From an uncultured Rubritalea sp. (lineage in GTDB: Bacteria; Verrucomicrobiota; Verrucomicrobiia; Verrucomicrobiales; Akkermansiaceae), in the NCBI GenBank assembly GCA_937132085.1, contig CAKZNV010000201.1:1-61251 (forward strand): DNA of 61,251 nucleotides, written 5' to 3'. Both the position numbers and the translations under genes were made by a program. Shown here piece after piece: positions 49,103-58,871 of this stretch. Within the stretch, counting starts at the first letter, position 1. Each line of letters opens with the position of its first letter. The notes under the pieces are model-generated. The model was not told the origin of the DNA. It searched no databases and worked only from the letters and a program-made list of their open reading frames with translations.

Positions 49103-51883
49103 ATGCAATTCCTCACACCTCATTGGCTCTACCTCATCCCAGCAATTTTGCTACTAGGGCTAGTGTGGAAACGCATTCAGATTTTTAAACCACTCAGAGT
49201 CCTTACTGTTGTCGTGATTGCTCTGATCATGGCGCAGCCTACGATTCAAAAGCAGCAAGACTCGCTCGACCTCTGGGTTCTGCTCGACAGATCAGAATCT
49301 ACTGAGGGACTAGTCGCTCAGAAACTCCCCGAATGGGACAAGCTCCTCCGTGAAAAGCAAAGCCGCAAGGACACGCTTCGTTACATGGACTACGCTGCTG
49401 AAGTCGTAGAACAGATAGAAAACTCTGAAACTGCGGTATACACAGGTAATCGCAAGCTCACACGCACAGCTCTAGCTCTAGAAAACGTGCTAGCCCTGTC
49501 CGATGAAGACCGCCCATCCCGCATCCTGCTCTTCACTGATGGCTATTCCACTGAGCCATTCGATGATCTGGTCAACAAGCTCAACAAGGCTAACATCCCA
49601 GTAGACTACAGACTTGTTAGAGAGGAAACTACTGATGATTTCCGAGTCGCCAGAATTGACCTACCTACCAGAGCTCAAACAAAAGAACCCTTCATTCTAG
49701 GAGTCACCGTTCGTGGTCATGAAGACGGTCAGATTCCTATATCCATTTTTAGAAATGGTGAACTCATTAGCTCAGAAGGCACCACAGTAGAGCTAGTCAA
49801 CGGAGTTGGTAAACTAGAGTTCTCTACCAGGATATTCAAACCAGGTGGCTACGAATACACAGCCCAGATACTACCAGAAAAGGACGCACACTCTGGCAAC
49901 AACAGATCTAACAAGTGGATCGAGATCACTGGTGGACCTCGTGTCATCATCATCACTAAATACAAAGATGACCCACTCGCTCTATCACTGCGTAACCAAG
50001 GAATCGCAGTCGATACGATCATGGAACCATCTAAGCTCAGAGTAGGAATGCTCACAGGAGCCAAAGCCGTTATACTAAACAACGTCCCAGCTCACGAAAT
50101 GCCTCCTAAGTTTCTCGATGCTTTAAACTTCTACGTTAGAGAACAAGGTGGTGGATTCATGATGGTCGGCGGTAAACACTCCTTCGGATCTGGTGGATAC
50201 TTTGATTCTTCTATCGACAATCTCCTGCCTATTTCCATGGAGCTAAAAAATGATCACCGCAAGCTAGCCGTCGCCATGGCTATCGTGATGGATCGATCAG
50301 GCTCAATGTCCATGACCGTCCCAGGTGCAGCAGGAAAACAAATCTCCAAGATGCAGCTCGCTAATAACGGTGCATCCATCGCTATTGATCTTCTAGGTCA
50401 GCAAGACTCAGTCGCAGTTTACGCCGTGGACTCTGTCACAGAAACCGTTGTCAAACAACAGAAGATCCTAGGCAATAAAGATAAGCTCAAGAAGAAAGCC
50501 ATGCGAGTGCAATCAGGTGGCGGCGGAATTTATGTCTACACCGGACTCAAAGATGCATGGGATAGACTGAAGAAAGTCAACATTGGCACCAAACACATCA
50601 TCCTCTTCACTGATGCCGCTGATACAGAGGAACCTGGCGACTACAAAAAACTCATCGCTGAGATGAACAAAAAAGGCTGCACAATTTCCGTCATTGGACT
50701 CGGAACTAAAGCAGATGCAGATGCCATGCTCTGCGAAGATATCGCCAAACGAGGCAAAGGTCGCATGTTCTTCACCGAACGAGCACTCGATATCCCTAAA
50801 CTCTTTGCACAAGAAACTGTCACCCTCGCTCGTTCAGCGTTCATCGAAGAGCCTATCGGCACCCTAGCCACTGGCCAATGGACAGAGATTTCCCCCACTC
50901 CATTCTCATGGATGCCAAAGATCGATGGCTACAACCTCTCCTACCCACGAGAAGGCTCCACCACTTCCCTCATCTCTACTGATGAATACAAAGCACCACT
51001 CATCACTCATGCACGGAAAGGCATCGGCCGCACTGCTGCTATCTCCTTCCCACTAGGCGGTGAGTTTTCTGGAGCTGTTAGAAACTGGAAGCAATACGGA
51101 GACTTTACTCAGACTATTACTAGATGGCTCATGGGCGACAAACTTCCTCCTGGACTAGGCCTCAGACATCAGCTCGACGGCACTAGATTAAAAATAGACC
51201 TCATTTACGACACAGATGAATGGACCAACAGATTCGCCCAACAAGCTCCACGCATCAAAATAGTAGAAGGTGATCACGGTGGCGAAGGTTACGAACTCCA
51301 ATGGAAGCGTATCGCACCTGGTCAATATTCACTCACTCGTGATCTAGAAGAAGGCACCCTCATTCGTGGTTCTATTCAGGCAGGAAAATACGCCATCCCC
51401 TTCGGTCCTATCATCGTCGGCTCCAGCACAGAGTGGGCATTCGATAAAGATCGCCTCTCCGAGTTAAAGTCCCTCTCAGCTCAAACCGGCGGACGCCAAC
51501 TAACCGATCTTTCTAAAGCATGGGTTCGCCCACCTATAATGCACTTCGCAGACCTAAGGCTGCCACTAGCTATCGCACTCATCGTGCTTATGCTACTAGA
51601 CGCTCTAATCACCCGCACCGGCTGGAGTCTCCCTCAGCTAGACATTATCAAGCGCCTTAAAGAGAGCAGAGCCGCAGCTAAACTAGAAGCCGCCACAGCG
51701 ACGACCACCAATATCCCATCAGAAAGCTATACCTACACAACTCCAAGCACCTCAGCAACAAAACCCAAACAGGAGCCCGAAGAGAAACCAACACCTGTAG
51801 CTACAATATCTAAAGAAGAGCCAACAGAACCAAAAACCAACCGCCAATCCAGATTCGCCAGAGCTAAGAAAGGTAAGAACTAG
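49103..51883 (+). CDS. Membrane protein with two VWA domains, 926 aa
   Basis: N-terminal membrane segments (about 5-45), then a VWA-like domain with the MIDAS motif DRSES (62-66), a middle domain (about 270-370) of glutamine-amidotransferase-like fold (VILNNVPAHEMPPKFLDALNFYV), a second VWA domain with DRSGSM starting at Asp397, and a C-terminal membrane segment (about 814-836) with a charged tail. Two MIDAS motifs suggest two metal-dependent binding surfaces. Such Bat-like proteins are common in this phylum; their roles are poorly known. Confidence 0.85.
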   Translation: MQFLTPHWLYLIPAILLLGLVWKRIQIFKPLRVLTVVVIALIMAQPTIQKQQDSLDLWVLLDRSESTEGLVAQKLPEWDKLLREKQSRKDTLRYMDYAAEVVEQIENSETAVYTGNRKLTRTALALENVLALSDEDRPSRILLFTDGYSTEPFDDLVNKLNKANIPVDYRLVREETTDDFRVARIDLPTRAQTKEPFILGVTVRGHEDGQIPISIFRNGELISSEGTTVELVNGVGKLEFSTRIFKPGGYEYTAQILPEKDAHSGNNRSNKWIEITGGPRVIIITKYKDDPLALSLRNQGIAVDTIMEPSKLRVGMLTGAKAVILNNVPAHEMPPKFLDALNFYVREQGGGFMMVGGKHSFGSGGYFDSSIDNLLPISMELKNDHRKLAVAMAIVMDRSGSMSMTVPGAAGKQISKMQLANNGASIAIDLLGQQDSVAVYAVDSVTETVVKQQKILGNKDKLKKKAMRVQSGGGGIYVYTGLKDAWDRLKKVNIGTKHIILFTDAADTEEPGDYKKLIAEMNKKGCTISVIGLGTKADADAMLCEDIAKRGKGRMFFTERALDIPKLFAQETVTLARSAFIEEPIGTLATGQWTEISPTPFSWMPKIDGYNLSYPREGSTTSLISTDEYKAPLITHARKGIGRTAAISFPLGGEFSGAVRNWKQYGDFTQTITRWLMGDKLPPGLGLRHQLDGTRLKIDLIYDTDEWTNRFAQQAPRIKIVEGDHGGEGYELQWKRIAPGQYSLTRDLEEGTLIRGSIQAGKYAIPFGPIIVGSSTEWAFDKDRLSELKSLSAQTGGRQLTDLSKAWVRPPIMHFADLRLPLAIALIVLMLLDALITRTGWSLPQLDIIKRLKESRAAAKLEAATATTTNIPSESYTYTTPSTSATKPKQEPEEKPTPVATISKEEPTEPKTNRQSRFARAKKGKN

Positions 51884-51904
51884 ATCATTAATATCCAGTC
51901 CCAA

Positions 51905-51928
51905 TGGATCATAGAAGCCTATGATCCA
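51905..51928 (+). terminator. Hairpin after the VWA gene
   Basis: TGGATCATAG/CTATGATCCA (51905-51914, 51919-51928) with a 4-nt AAGC loop and an AT-rich but weak T-tract after it. Confidence 0.6.
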
Positions 51929-51941
51929 AATATAATTTATC

Positions 51942-52493
51942 ATGAAAAACTATCCATTATTAAAATCTCCCGAGGGCTCAATCAAATTACTTCATCACTC
52001 ACATTCAGACTGCCCTAGTTGTTCTGAGTGTGAAGGTAAAATGACTCATATATTAAGTATTGATGGTTCACTGTCTTCACTAGCAAAAACTGAAGGACGC
52101 AATCTCGAAATATATCAATGCTGTAACAATCCAGGTATGTGTGATGATTGGGACCCTGCATCAGGCGCTAATGCATGTTTATTATCATCAGAGACTTCAT
52201 TAAACTCGAAGACGGAAGACTACATTACTTGTGACAACACGAAGCTGATCGAATCCTTCGAAGATTTTTGTGAAACAATGGAAAGTAATGACAGCTGTGT
52301 AGGAGTTACAGGTGACGAACCTATTTGGATGCAAGATGACGAAACACCCAATTGTTCGTGTAACAAAAAGATGACCTTCGTAGGTCAGATTGAAGAAGCA
52401 GCTAGTGATGATTTTAATTTCGGAGGTGACGGCTGTGCCTACATATTCGACTGTGTCAGCTGTAAAAAAGCCAAGTTCCTCTGGCAGTGCTAG
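51942..52493 (+). CDS. YwqG-like (DUF1963) cysteine-rich protein
   Basis: 183 aa with many cysteines in pairs (CPSCSEC, CSCNKKM, CVSCKKA). The C-terminal block ...VTGDEPIWMQDDETPNCSCNKKMTFVGQ...FNFGGDGCAYIFDC...FLWQC matches the YwqG/DUF1963 pattern. Probably a zinc-binding soluble protein. Function unknown. Confidence 0.8.
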   Translation: MKNYPLLKSPEGSIKLLHHSHSDCPSCSECEGKMTHILSIDGSLSSLAKTEGRNLEIYQCCNNPGMCDDWDPASGANACLLSSETSLNSKTEDYITCDNTKLIESFEDFCETMESNDSCVGVTGDEPIWMQDDETPNCSCNKKMTFVGQIEEAASDDFNFGGDGCAYIFDCVSCKKAKFLWQC

Positions 52494-52518
52494 ATTTACT
52501 CCTTAACAAAATCCAATC

Positions 52519-52764
52519 ATGAAATGTAATCAATGTGGAAGTTCTGATATTATCGAAGATGTAGGTGTGTTAGATCGAGGAGATGATAGAACTCGTTACA
52601 ACCTGACATTAGTGACTCACGAAGACCCAAATGCTTGGATATTCAAAGGCGCAATAGAAGCCCCAATACGAGCAAAAGTCTGTGCATCTTGTGGCTACGT
52701 CATGCTCTTCGCTACCCCCTCAGACGTAAAAAAACTAAGACAAGGCTACAAACCTAGGTTCTAA
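52519..52764 (+). CDS. Small zinc-ribbon protein, 81 aa
   Basis: Two CxxC knuckles (CNQCG at 3-7 and CASCGY near 56-61) form a likely zinc ribbon. It lies between the YwqG-like gene and a small membrane protein gene, in the same direction with short gaps. No further function assignable. Confidence 0.75.
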   Translation: MKCNQCGSSDIIEDVGVLDRGDDRTRYNLTLVTHEDPNAWIFKGAIEAPIRAKVCASCGYVMLFATPSDVKKLRQGYKPRF

Positions 52765-52770
52765 CAATAA

Positions 52771-53046
52771 ATGATGAACCAGACACCTCAAAAAGAGTCC
52801 CACACAGGAGCGAAAATTATCGGGTTAAGTATCCTCATAGGGTCAAGCCTACTAGGTTTCATCTTAAGTCTTGCATTAGATCAATCGAGGCCAGCCGCTT
52901 TTGCCGCTATAACCTGCCTCATCTTTTTGTATCTACTCATCACCTTGTGCTACGAACTTACCCCTATTAGAAGCTCTATGAATTGGCTAGCTGGGTATAG
53001 CGCTCTCGAAAACAGAATGGAAAATAACGATACTGACAATTCCTAG
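52771..53046 (+). CDS. Small membrane protein, 91 aa
   Basis: Two predicted membrane segments (about 15-36 and 43-62), short polar tail. It starts 6 bp after the zinc-ribbon gene. No family recognised. Confidence 0.6.
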   Translation: MMNQTPQKESHTGAKIIGLSILIGSSLLGFILSLALDQSRPAAFAAITCLIFLYLLITLCYELTPIRSSMNWLAGYSALENRMENNDTDNS

Positions 53047-53100
53047 AAAATAGAAGCCCTTTGAATAGGCTACTTGGCCAAAAAGAATCCAACTTACACA

Positions 53101-53141
53101 AAATTCTGTCCAATGATGCGAAATTCTGAAATTCTGTATAA
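53101..53141. repeat. AATTCTG-rich interspersed repeat, copy B
   Basis: AAATTCTGTC at the start and AAATTCTGAAATTCTGTATA near the end, closely matching copy A at 21695-21734, in the gap before the GreA/B-like gene. Confidence 0.65.
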
Positions 53142-53169
53142 AACTTACTGACTAAAACCTCTCTCCCCC

Positions 53170-53637
53170 ATGAAGCAATCACTACTCAACCAAGTCATCA
53201 ATCTCCTAGAAGAAGACTTAAAGACCATACGCTCAGCAGCAGCAGAGACGCACAGAGCCTCTACAGGTGATGAGAGTAAGCAGGAAGGTAAATACGATAC
53301 TCGTGGGCTTGAGGCTTCTTACTTAGCTGAGGCACAGGCTGATCAAGTCCGCCAACTAGAACAAAGTCTGCATAAGCTGAACACTCTTACTCTAATAGAA
53401 GAGCCAGACGAAGTCATACCTGGGACCATAGTCATCGTTAGCTCAGACAAAACTGACCAAGATAGCCAATTCTTCCTACTGCCAGCAGGTGGCGGAACAA
53501 TGCTTAAATACGAAGATCAAGATCTCACCGTGATCACTCCCAGTTCACCTATTGGTATGGTTTTACTAGCGAGATCTATTGGTGACATTCTCCAGACAGA
53601 TCAACTTGGAGAAATCTTCATTTCAGAAATTTACTAA
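53170..53637 (+). CDS. GreA/GreB-like protein, 155 aa
   Basis: A long N-terminal helical hairpin (about 10-85, with a conserved stretch DTRGLEASYLAEAQADQ) followed by a C-terminal beta-rich domain (PDEVIPGTIVIVSSD...ITPSSPIGMVLLARSIGD) that resembles the Gre/Rnk FKBP-like domain. Classical GreA rescues backtracked RNA polymerase, but the hairpin tip acids are not clearly conserved here, so a different RNAP-binding role is possible. Confidence 0.7.
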   Translation: MKQSLLNQVINLLEEDLKTIRSAAAETHRASTGDESKQEGKYDTRGLEASYLAEAQADQVRQLEQSLHKLNTLTLIEEPDEVIPGTIVIVSSDKTDQDSQFFLLPAGGGTMLKYEDQDLTVITPSSPIGMVLLARSIGDILQTDQLGEIFISEIY

Positions 53638-53745
53638 AACCTCTAAGATTACCCCCCTCTCATAAGTTATATAATTAACATCAGATCACTATCCAGAAGT
53701 CGACTAGATAGCATCTGCCACTAAACCATTAACTAATATAATCCT

Positions 53746-55221
53746 ATGAGTCTACATGCTACAATGAGTCCGGAGGTGCGCCAAAAAATAAGCGAGCAAA
53801 AGCGCAACTCAACTATATCCTCTATCGCCATTGCTGTTATCAGCATGGCATTAATTATTATCATCTTGGGAATTATAGCGATGACTATCAACCCTACAGA
53901 CAAAGATCCAATCGTAAGCTACAATAACGCTAGTGATGATCCACCCACACCGGACCGTCCAGAGTTCACTAATGAGGTCACTAAAAAACCTTCTCCTCCA
54001 AGCTCCTCTAGCAACAAAATGCTTAAAGCTCTAAAAACTTCTCCTATTGCGATTGTCACCCCAGATATCGTTTTACCTGATCCGTCAGTTGGCTTGGGGG
54101 TTGGTGATGGATTTGGTAACGGTATGGGTGGCGATGGAAAAGGATTCAAAGGAAGCCCTGATAGCATTATGCCGAGAACCTTTGGCAAACGCTGTAGTCG
54201 TCAAGATCGCATCCATAGAATCAAGTCACAGGGTGGAGATGAAGCCTACGAAGACGCAGTTGTCAAATCTCTCAGATTCATCCAGAAGACGCAGAATAAA
54301 GACGGTTCATGGACTAAGACTAAACCAGTAGCCATGACTGGACTTTCACTTCTAGCCTACCTCGGTCACTGTGAAACTCCACTCTCAGCTGAGTTCGGCG
54401 AATCTGTTCAGGATGCCATCGTTTACCTCATCAATGTAGGACAAAAGAATGAAGGAAACCTAGCTACAACGACTACAGATAAACACTGGATCTACGAACA
54501 CGCTATCGCCACCTACGCTCTGGCTGAAGCCTACACGCTCTGCAAGCAGGACAACATCGCTCTTCCTTATCTAGAAGAAACGATCACTAGAGCTGCAAGC
54601 ATCATCATCGCTAATCAACATTCTACAAGTGGAGGATGGGACTATGCTTATGACACCTCTGGCACACGAGGTGGAGACACTTCTATCACCTGCTGGCATC
54701 TTCAGGCTCTCAAAGCCTGCAAGCTCACTAAACTAGAAATCCCAGGGCTTAAAAAATGCGCAGCTAGAGGCATCAACTACCTAGTGAGCTGTGAAAACGG
54801 TAAAGGAACATTCGGCTACCAAGGTAAGAGAAACCTCGCCTTCGGACCGACTATGACACCAGCCGCTGCACTTTGTTTCCAGCAATGGGGGCGAGCAAAC
54901 AGATCATCTACTAAGAACGCGATCAAATGGTCTACTGAGAATAATCAATTCGACTACAAAACAATGGCTGATCTCTACCAGCACTACTACACAAGCCAAG
55001 CTATGATGAATGCAGGCGGGAAACATTGGGCTACCTATAATGGTAAAACAATGCCTAGCTTATTCGAAGCTCAAAATCAAAATGGCTCATGGCCAGCACC
55101 TGCGGGCAATATACCAACAGCCGCAAACTACACCACAGCACCACATGCTGAGCACCTACGAACTTGCCTCGCTACGCTGATGCTGGAAGTTTACTACAGA
55201 TTTCTCCCTAGTAGCGAGTAG
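53746..55221 (+). CDS. Membrane-anchored prenyltransferase-fold (alpha/alpha toroid) protein
   Basis: 491 aa. An N-terminal membrane anchor (about 22-48, IAIAVISMALIIIILGIIAMTI), a Pro/Ser linker and a Gly-rich stretch (GLGVGDGFGNGMGGDGKGF), then a terpenoid-cyclase-like helical repeat domain (about 170-490) with FIQKTQNKDGSW and QNQNGSWPAP repeats of the QxxDGSW type. The catalytic DxDD motif of squalene-hopene cyclase is not seen, so it is probably not a cyclase. Possibly a cell-surface binding domain. Confidence 0.83.
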   Translation: MSLHATMSPEVRQKISEQKRNSTISSIAIAVISMALIIIILGIIAMTINPTDKDPIVSYNNASDDPPTPDRPEFTNEVTKKPSPPSSSSNKMLKALKTSPIAIVTPDIVLPDPSVGLGVGDGFGNGMGGDGKGFKGSPDSIMPRTFGKRCSRQDRIHRIKSQGGDEAYEDAVVKSLRFIQKTQNKDGSWTKTKPVAMTGLSLLAYLGHCETPLSAEFGESVQDAIVYLINVGQKNEGNLATTTTDKHWIYEHAIATYALAEAYTLCKQDNIALPYLEETITRAASIIIANQHSTSGGWDYAYDTSGTRGGDTSITCWHLQALKACKLTKLEIPGLKKCAARGINYLVSCENGKGTFGYQGKRNLAFGPTMTPAAALCFQQWGRANRSSTKNAIKWSTENNQFDYKTMADLYQHYYTSQAMMNAGGKHWATYNGKTMPSLFEAQNQNGSWPAPAGNIPTAANYTTAPHAEHLRTCLATLMLEVYYRFLPSSE

Positions 55222-55276
55222 ATGGCATAGTCGTTTTTGAAGGAGTGAGTAGAAAGTAGTTAGCTCCTAACTAAAT

Positions 55277-56344
55277 CTAATCTAACAGATCAATAAAGTG
55301 TGGCAGGACTCTTCTAAATAAGGAGTTCTTGCCACCTCTTGATAGCTGATCAGCTACAAGCTCCGAGCACTTATCGCTATCAGCAGGCCCATGAACATCT
55401 AATTCATGATTTTCACAACTCAATTGATGTCTAAGTTGCTGGCAACCAAGGTCTCTAGAAATGATCACCTTCACAGAATCAGAAACAACCTCGAATCTTG
55501 CAAGAGGAGCACAGTCAGTTTGATAACTTAATTCGACATCAACTAATTCACCATTAGCCTTCGAAAAGCGATAACTTGTGTGTTTGCTATTCTCTTCAGC
55601 AATTAAGTCTTGAGCTCTTTTCCAGCCTGCCAACTCTGTAAACCACGCGAGCATCTGTAATGCAGAGTTCTTATGGTCTACATGCGCTTCGATACGGATC
55701 CTTTTAGTAGCTTGTATTGATTCCTGAGCAACTGGATCATCATAGAGCGATGCCACAGCTAGTCTGTAATGAAATGTTCTCGTCCAAGCGAGATCCTGCA
55801 CCACAAGATCCACATCAGTCATCGCTTTCCTCACAGTTTCAAAGCTGCCTTTAACGTCAGCCCAGTCAGAACTATTAAGAACTAAACGATCAATCCTTCG
55901 GTAAAGACTATCTGTGAAAATGCTGCTAAGCTCACCCTGCCACCAGAATACAAGTGGAAGATCACTCTGCAAGTGAGCAAAAATCGTGTTTCTAAATCTG
56001 CCACGTGAATGACCAGTAAGGTGAAATGCGATTTGTTCACAGCAAACGGATTTCTGACCATGCGCTAAATGACAATGCGCAGTGATCCAAGCTCTCACTG
56101 AGGTCTCATCCAAATGACGATCCATTCCGATAAGTAATGCTCGGCAAGCGTGCTCACGAGTGATCTCTCTGACCATCTCTGAGTTATTAGCTAGCGAGCC
56201 TTTTTTCTCAGAATAAACTGCAAAGTTCATTAATGAAGCATTGGTGCGTGCTTCATCTACTTCCCAGAGGAGTCTGAGTTCTTTCTCTATATCAGCGATA
56301 GGCACTGATACTCCGAGGATTGCTGTGTTATCTGGAACAGTCAT
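55277..56344 (-). CDS. opcA: OpcA-like glucose-6-phosphate dehydrogenase assembly protein
   Basis: 355 aa, located directly downstream of zwf in the same direction. The OpcA pattern includes CHLAHGQKSVCCEQIAF, RNTIFAHLQSDLPLVFWWQGE and YRRIDRLVLNSSDW. In cyanobacteria and actinobacteria OpcA activates G6PDH by affecting its oligomer and redox state. The role here is inferred from homology and gene order. Confidence 0.9.
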   Translation of the reverse strand: MTVPDNTAILGVSVPIADIEKELRLLWEVDEARTNASLMNFAVYSEKKGSLANNSEMVREITREHACRALLIGMDRHLDETSVRAWITAHCHLAHGQKSVCCEQIAFHLTGHSRGRFRNTIFAHLQSDLPLVFWWQGELSSIFTDSLYRRIDRLVLNSSDWADVKGSFETVRKAMTDVDLVVQDLAWTRTFHYRLAVASLYDDPVAQESIQATKRIRIEAHVDHKNSALQMLAWFTELAGWKRAQDLIAEENSKHTSYRFSKANGELVDVELSYQTDCAPLARFEVVSDSVKVIISRDLGCQQLRHQLSCENHELDVHGPADSDKCSELVADQLSRGGKNSLFRRVLPHFIDLLD

Positions 56345-56378
56345 TCTACTATTAGATTCTTACGAAATTGGTTTGGTA

Positions 56379-57911
56379 TTAGAGTCTGCGCCAGGTGTTA
56401 TTATCCTTTGCTAGCAGATTATCTGCCTCCTCTGGTCCCCAGCTACCTGCGACAAATTCTGCCATCGGTGGTGGAGTCTTGGACTTATGCCAAGCATTCT
56501 GAATGTGATCGATAAACTTCCAAGCTTCCTCCACTTCATCACGTCGAGCAAACAGAGTAGCATCTCCAGCCATAGCATCTAACAGAAGACGCTCGTAAGC
56601 CTCAGGGCTACCCTTTCCAAAACTAGTAGAATAATGGAAATCCATCTTCACTGGCTCTAGCCTCAAGCTTGTTCCCGGTAGTTTAGAAACCATACGGAGA
56701 GAAATCCCCTCGTCAGGTTGGATACGAATCACCAGAACATTTCCGTTGTCGGAAGCCCCAGGGATCGCATTGAAAAGAACATTTGGTGCAGCTTTAAAGT
56801 GCACGGAAATCTCAGTAGCCTTCTTAGGTAGTCGCTTACCCATACGCACATAGAATGGAACTCCACTCCAGCGCCAAGTATCAACCATGCAGCGGACCGC
56901 CACATAAGCTTCAGTATTAGACTCAGGGTCGACTCGGTCTTCCTCCGTATAACCAACCACACTCTTACCATTCACATGACCAGCAGTGTATTGACCGCGG
57001 ACTACGTTTTCAGCAACGAGCTCAGGAGTATCCCATTGGCGAAGCGAACGGATTACCTTCACCTTTTCATCACGCACACCATCGGCACTAAGATCGGTCG
57101 GTGGCTCCATCGCTACCAAGCTAAGAAGTTGCAGCAAGTGATTCTGAACCATGTCTCTAAGAGCGCCAGATTTATCATAGTAACCTCCACGGCCACCTTC
57201 CATCCCTAGGTGCTCCGAGCATGTGATCTGGATTTGTTCAATGTATCGGCTGTTCCAGAGTGGTTCAAAAATCGCATTAGCAAAGCGCAGCACCATAATA
57301 TTCTGTGCTGTCTCTTTACCTAGATAGTGATCAATTCTATAAGTATCCTTTTCCTCAAAAGTCTCGTTCACGACTTGGTTAAGATGCTGAGCAGTCGCTA
57401 AATCTGTGCCAAATGGCTTCTCTACGATTACGCGTGACCAAAAGCCATCTGCATTCACATTGAGTCCCGCCTTTTTAAGATTCACTAAAATGTCATCAAA
57501 ATACTCAGGAGCGCTAGCGATGTAAAAGAGTCGATTCCCCTTCCCACCACGTTCTGCATCCACTGCATCTAGTCTGTCAGCGAGGCGCTTATAGCCATCC
57601 ACATCTTGGAATTCACTCTGATGATAATGAACTGTCTTTTCAAACTCGCTCCATACATCTTCATTGTGACCGTTTCTTGAAACCTCTTTGTTAAGCACCT
57701 TGAGGCCCTCACGGAACTCTTCATCACTCTTTTCCCTACGAGCAAACCCTACAATTTTAACGCTAGATGGAAGCTCTCCATCCACAGCTAAATTATACAA
57801 TGCAGGGATAAGCTTACGGTGGGTTAAATCACCGGTAGCGCCGAATATCACAACTGAGCAGGACTCTGGTCGTGATCGTGATACTAAATCTTCTCTAAAT
57901 GGATTACTCAT
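56379..57911 (-). CDS. zwf: Glucose-6-phosphate 1-dehydrogenase
   Basis: 510 aa from ATG at 57911 (a further ATG at 57926 is possible). NADP-binding motif VVIFGATGDLTHRKLIPALYNL and active-site RIDHYLGKETAQNI with catalytic His. First enzyme of the oxidative pentose phosphate pathway. It forms a unit with opcA, whose gene begins 34 bp downstream. Confidence 0.98.
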   Translation of the reverse strand: MSNPFREDLVSRSRPESCSVVIFGATGDLTHRKLIPALYNLAVDGELPSSVKIVGFARREKSDEEFREGLKVLNKEVSRNGHNEDVWSEFEKTVHYHQSEFQDVDGYKRLADRLDAVDAERGGKGNRLFYIASAPEYFDDILVNLKKAGLNVNADGFWSRVIVEKPFGTDLATAQHLNQVVNETFEEKDTYRIDHYLGKETAQNIMVLRFANAIFEPLWNSRYIEQIQITCSEHLGMEGGRGGYYDKSGALRDMVQNHLLQLLSLVAMEPPTDLSADGVRDEKVKVIRSLRQWDTPELVAENVVRGQYTAGHVNGKSVVGYTEEDRVDPESNTEAYVAVRCMVDTWRWSGVPFYVRMGKRLPKKATEISVHFKAAPNVLFNAIPGASDNGNVLVIRIQPDEGISLRMVSKLPGTSLRLEPVKMDFHYSTSFGKGSPEAYERLLLDAMAGDATLFARRDEVEEAWKFIDHIQNAWHKSKTPPPMAEFVAGSWGPEEADNLLAKDNNTWRRL

Positions 57912-58072
57912 GAACACGGTCAACATCTACCAAAACACCGCTTTAGCCAAGTGGGAATTTTGTCTGTATCCTAAAACACCTAGTAATCAACGACCTCCAT
58001 CAAAAAAACTACTTTCTAAAAAAGAATCTTGCACGTTTGGGGTGGGATTCATAGAGTGTCGCAACTTACGTC

Positions 58073-58831
58073 ATGGATGCACCATCTGATACTTCTACAC
58101 TCGTTATTGGCATGATTCCAGCTCGTTGGGCCTCGACTCGTTTCCCTGGGAAACCACTTCATCTTATCGCAGGGAAATCCCTTGTGCAGCATGTATGGGA
58201 ACGTTGTCAGCAGTGCTCATCTCTGGACAGAATCATTGTCGCTACTGATGACGACCGTATTTACCAAGCAGCTAAAGAGTTTGGTGCTGAAGTCATCATG
58301 ACCTCAGCTGACCACCCTACTGGCACAGATAGACTCGCTGAAGCTGCCGCTCATTTCCCAGAAGCCACGCACATTATCAATATTCAAGGCGATGAACCGC
58401 AGATAGAGCCAGCATTGATCGATGAACTAACTCATGCGCTCCTTAGTGACGCTGACATTTCCATGGCGACTGCTGCCAATGAGATCACTGACGAAGCACT
58501 ACTCAATGACTCCAACGTAGTAAAGGTAGTGCTCAGACTAGACGGAGATGCTCTCTACTTCTCCCGTAGCCCACTTCCCTTCAGACGCAGTGCTAGCCCA
58601 GAGCTAAAACTCTATCGCCACAAAGGCATCTACGCATACCGTAAGGACTTCCTACAAGACTTCGTGACTTGGCAACCTTCACCACTAGAGCTCGCTGAGA
58701 GCCTAGAACAACTCAGAGCACTAGAAAACGGCGCTCGTATCAAAGTCATCATCACGGACGACGAATCTGGCGGAGTCGACACTCTCGAACAAGCCCAGCA
58801 GCTCGAAGCTATCATTAATTCTATTCACTAA
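58073..58831 (+). CDS. kdsB: 3-deoxy-manno-octulosonate cytidylyltransferase
   Basis: 252 aa with the N-terminal IPARWASTRFPGKPL nucleotide-binding motif, ATDDDRIYQAAKEFG and YRHKGIYAYRKDFL. Activates KDO as CMP-KDO for lipopolysaccharide synthesis, indicating an outer membrane with LPS. Followed 40 bp later by pyrG, which supplies its CTP; the pair is conserved in many bacteria. Confidence 0.97.
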   Translation: MDAPSDTSTLVIGMIPARWASTRFPGKPLHLIAGKSLVQHVWERCQQCSSLDRIIVATDDDRIYQAAKEFGAEVIMTSADHPTGTDRLAEAAAHFPEATHIINIQGDEPQIEPALIDELTHALLSDADISMATAANEITDEALLNDSNVVKVVLRLDGDALYFSRSPLPFRRSASPELKLYRHKGIYAYRKDFLQDFVTWQPSPLELAESLEQLRALENGARIKVIITDDESGGVDTLEQAQQLEAIINSIH

Positions 58832-58871
58832 ATTTTCAAACACACTTTAACAACTACACATTTCAACACAC

